DNA of 64,000 nucleotides, from the NCBI GenBank assembly GCA_029269125.1, contig JARHXX010000012.1, positions 44,233 to 108,232 on the forward strand, in the 5' to 3' direction. This DNA comes from Kiritimatiellaeota bacterium B1221 (GTDB lineage Bacteria; Verrucomicrobiota; Kiritimatiellia; SS1-B-03-39; UBA6053). The notes under the pieces are model-generated. The model had not been told where the DNA came from and ran no database searches. It was given only the letters and a program-made list of their open reading frames with translations. Positions 62,272 to 64,000 of the stretch are shown piece by piece (the first letter of the stretch is position 1; every line of letters starts with the position of its first letter). Made by a program: the position numbers and the translations under genes.

Positions 62272-62976
62272 ATGAATCAAATTCCGGAACTTTTTATCCA
62301 CTCCTGTCGCGAAAACCAACTCACCCTTCAGGAATCCTCTTTAGAATTACTCCGGCTTTACGTGGAAAAATTGATGGAGGTCAACCAGTATATGAACCTC
62401 ACCGCGGTGCGGGACTGGGAGGGCATGTGGATGCGCCATATCTTTGACAGCCTCCTTCTCCTCCCCGACCTGAAGGCGGATCCAAACCAGCGTGCCCTGG
62501 ATCTGGGAAGCGGCGGGGGCTTTCCCGGCATCCCCCTGGCTATCGCCCGACCGGATATGCAATGGACCCTGGTCGACTCCGTAAGTAAAAAAGTCCGTTT
62601 TCTAAATGAAGTGGCGGACGACTTGGGACTTAAAAATATAACAGCCCTGTCGGAACGTGCTGAAACACTTGCCCATCAACCCGAACACCGCGAAAGCTAT
62701 AACCTGGTAACCGCGCGGGCAGTGGCCCGTCTGCCGGTCTTATTGGAATACACCATTCCTTTCTTAAGAGTAAACGGATATTTTGCCGCCATGAAAGGCG
62801 AACAGGCTGCCAAAGAACTCAAAGAATCCCGGCGGGCCATCGAACGTCTCTCCATTAAATTAATGCGCAAGCAGGATCAACCCGGAGGCGGACAACTGCT
62901 GTGGTTTAAAAAAAGACGGCCCACCATGGATAAATATCCGCGGGCAGTGGGGATTCCCGGGCAAAAGCCTATATAA
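62272..62976 (+). CDS. rsmG: 16S rRNA (guanine-527-N7)-methyltransferase RsmG
   Basis: 234 aa, a little longer than the usual ~210. The S-adenosylmethionine motif ALDLGSGGGFPGIPLAI is diagnostic, preceded by NQYMNLTAVRDWEGMWMRHIFDSLLLLP and followed by VTARAVARLPVLLEYTIPFL and AMKGEQAAKEL, all typical of RsmG. It methylates N7 of G527 in the decoding-centre region of 16S rRNA; loss is known to give low-level streptomycin resistance in other bacteria. No SD of note at the chosen ATG, which matches the family N-terminus. In many bacteria it lies next to parAB or mnmG; here the neighbours are a pseudopilin and an anti-sigma-like gene instead. Confidence 0.96.
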   Translation: MNQIPELFIHSCRENQLTLQESSLELLRLYVEKLMEVNQYMNLTAVRDWEGMWMRHIFDSLLLLPDLKADPNQRALDLGSGGGFPGIPLAIARPDMQWTLVDSVSKKVRFLNEVADDLGLKNITALSERAETLAHQPEHRESYNLVTARAVARLPVLLEYTIPFLRVNGYFAAMKGEQAAKELKESRRAIERLSIKLMRKQDQPGGGQLLWFKKRRPTMDKYPRAVGIPGQKPI

Positions 62977-63038
62977 TGGACGGAGGACAGGCAGCGGATA
63001 CGTCCACAACGTCGTCTTCAGTCACCCTCCGCCGTTTC

Positions 63039-63845
63039 TTAGAGAAACACTTCCGGCAATGCCTGCTCTTTATCGTGCGCAATCAACAGGTAGGCATTCT
63101 TTTCATCATGCCATTTGACCGCCTGACGATCATTCACCATGGCTTTTTTGGGCGCATCAACACCTTCAAGCTCCACACTTTCGGCAGCGGTGACAAATAA
63201 ATGCATCGTGCCCTGATCCGAATGAAAGCAAATGAGGGATACTTTGCCGTTGGGCCCATCCAGATACGCGCAGCCCATGGTATCTTTGGTGAGTAATTCA
63301 GAAGGCGCGGTAAAAGGCCGGGCCCCTTGATCTTCGAGCCATGAAACCAGCTGTGCGCTGCCGTTTTCACGATACTGAAGCGGTAAACGTCCATCGGCCA
63401 GTTCTCCGGCATATTGGTAAAACGCCTCTGCCGGTGATTTATTCTCCAAGGCGGCCAGATGCGCCTGTTTGCGATTCTTCTGATCAATAATATTCGTCGA
63501 AAGAACCGACATTCCTGCCAATAAAAGAGCCAAAACAGCCGCCCAGGCAAAATTTTTGCGCACGCCCCAGGGGGTCAGTTTCACGATTTTACCCTCAGGT
63601 TGCCTTTCCTGCTCTTTCAGTAATACCTGCTGAATTCTTTGACGGCAATCCTCCGGCATACCTTCGATCTGCGTTAACACCGGGTGCGCTTCAAAAAAAG
63701 TTTTGCTTTCCGCATATTGGCGCTGCAACTCAGGAGATGCGGCCAACATCTTTTCAGCCTCCACAAAATCAGGCTCATCCCGCAAATGGGGATGATCCGC
63801 AGCGGATAATAATTTAGCGATAACATCAATGGAGTCTTTCATCAT
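63039..63845 (-). CDS. Anti-sigma-factor-like membrane protein
   Basis: 268 aa from ATG 63845 (MMKDSIDVIAK); the in-frame TTG at 63887 would add 14 residues. The N-terminal ~95 residues are helical and charged. A single membrane segment (FAWAAVLALLLAGMSVLST, about 112-130) divides it from a C-terminal extracytoplasmic domain with CAYLDGPNGKVSLICFHS and VNDRQAVKWHDEKNAYLLIAH. This architecture, a cytoplasmic helical part, one membrane helix and an outer sensor, fits anti-sigma factors of ECF sigma factors, whose gene would be expected just upstream, beyond the window end. No zinc-binding H-x3-C-x2-C motif is seen, so it is not a typical ZAS protein. Convergent with rsmG. Confidence 0.65.
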   Translation of the reverse strand: MMKDSIDVIAKLLSAADHPHLRDEPDFVEAEKMLAASPELQRQYAESKTFFEAHPVLTQIEGMPEDCRQRIQQVLLKEQERQPEGKIVKLTPWGVRKNFAWAAVLALLLAGMSVLSTNIIDQKNRKQAHLAALENKSPAEAFYQYAGELADGRLPLQYRENGSAQLVSWLEDQGARPFTAPSELLTKDTMGCAYLDGPNGKVSLICFHSDQGTMHLFVTAAESVELEGVDAPKKAMVNDRQAVKWHDEKNAYLLIAHDKEQALPEVFL

Positions 63846-64000
63846 GCTGGTTTGACGTTCCCTGCCGTATTTTCTTACACGAATCAATCAAACTTTTAAC
63901 TTCCCCGTTTATTATCTGAAAAAAATGTATCTCCGGCAGGGCAAAATGCACCTCCCCTCCTTCTGCCCCTGCTCTGTCCCCTCCTGCATTCGCCCAAAAA

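Overview
The window reads as chromosome of a polysaccharide-degrading Verrucomicrobiota bacterium, probably from the marine Opitutales/Puniceicoccales side. The lineage call is inference. It rests on five PEP-CTERM surface proteins, a giant prepilin-like protein resembling Verru_Chthon cassette protein A, DUF1559-type pseudopilins inside hydrolase operons, sulfatases, and a GntR-HTH/LacI-sensor regulator. Many starts lack a clear Shine-Dalgarno.

Layout. 1-300: 3' end of a tRNA-Pro(GGG), a 149-bp unit ending in a second copy of the tRNA 3' end, and a terminator. 305-964: SLOG-like protein. 1.0-28.5 kb: first carbohydrate locus, with two LacI regulators, a large secreted GH2 enzyme, GH130_1 and GH94 phosphorylases, GH28, GH78, two sulfatases, two paralogous secreted clan GH-A-like enzymes and three PEP-CTERM proteins. 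A 12-bp motif, GCAACAANRTGC, recurs upstream of its genes. 28.6-35.6 kb: prepilin-like giant protein followed by a small secreted protein and two SGNH hydrolases. 35.6-38.9 kb: MFS, signal-peptide HAD hydrolase and AhpD-like genes divergent from a TetR regulator, with two tandem palindromes between. 39.4-45.1 kb: secreted GH16 protein with a tandemly duplicated ~555-residue C-terminal module.

45.1-61.3 kb: second carbohydrate locus, probably one regulon of the GntR/LacI-type regulator at 55.7 kb. A 19-bp inverted repeat, WTGTAT-N7-ATACAT, lies upstream of four transcription units: a GH-A hydrolase/pseudopilin/unknown/CE7-esterase operon, the divergent DUF5054 and small secreted genes, a PEP-CTERM gene, and the regulator together with an unknown/GH38 alpha-mannosidase operon. 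A 1.2-kb gene-free stretch (54.5-55.7 kb) holds nested inverted repeats. 61.3-64 kb: pseudopilin, rsmG and an anti-sigma-like membrane protein.

How it fits together (inference): secreted GH2, GH-A and GH16 enzymes cut polysaccharide outside the cytoplasm. Oligosaccharides are finished inside by sulfatases, GH78, GH28, GH38, GH130 and GH94, none of which has a signal peptide. No sugar importer, sulfatase-maturing enzyme or exosortase lies in the window, so those must be elsewhere.
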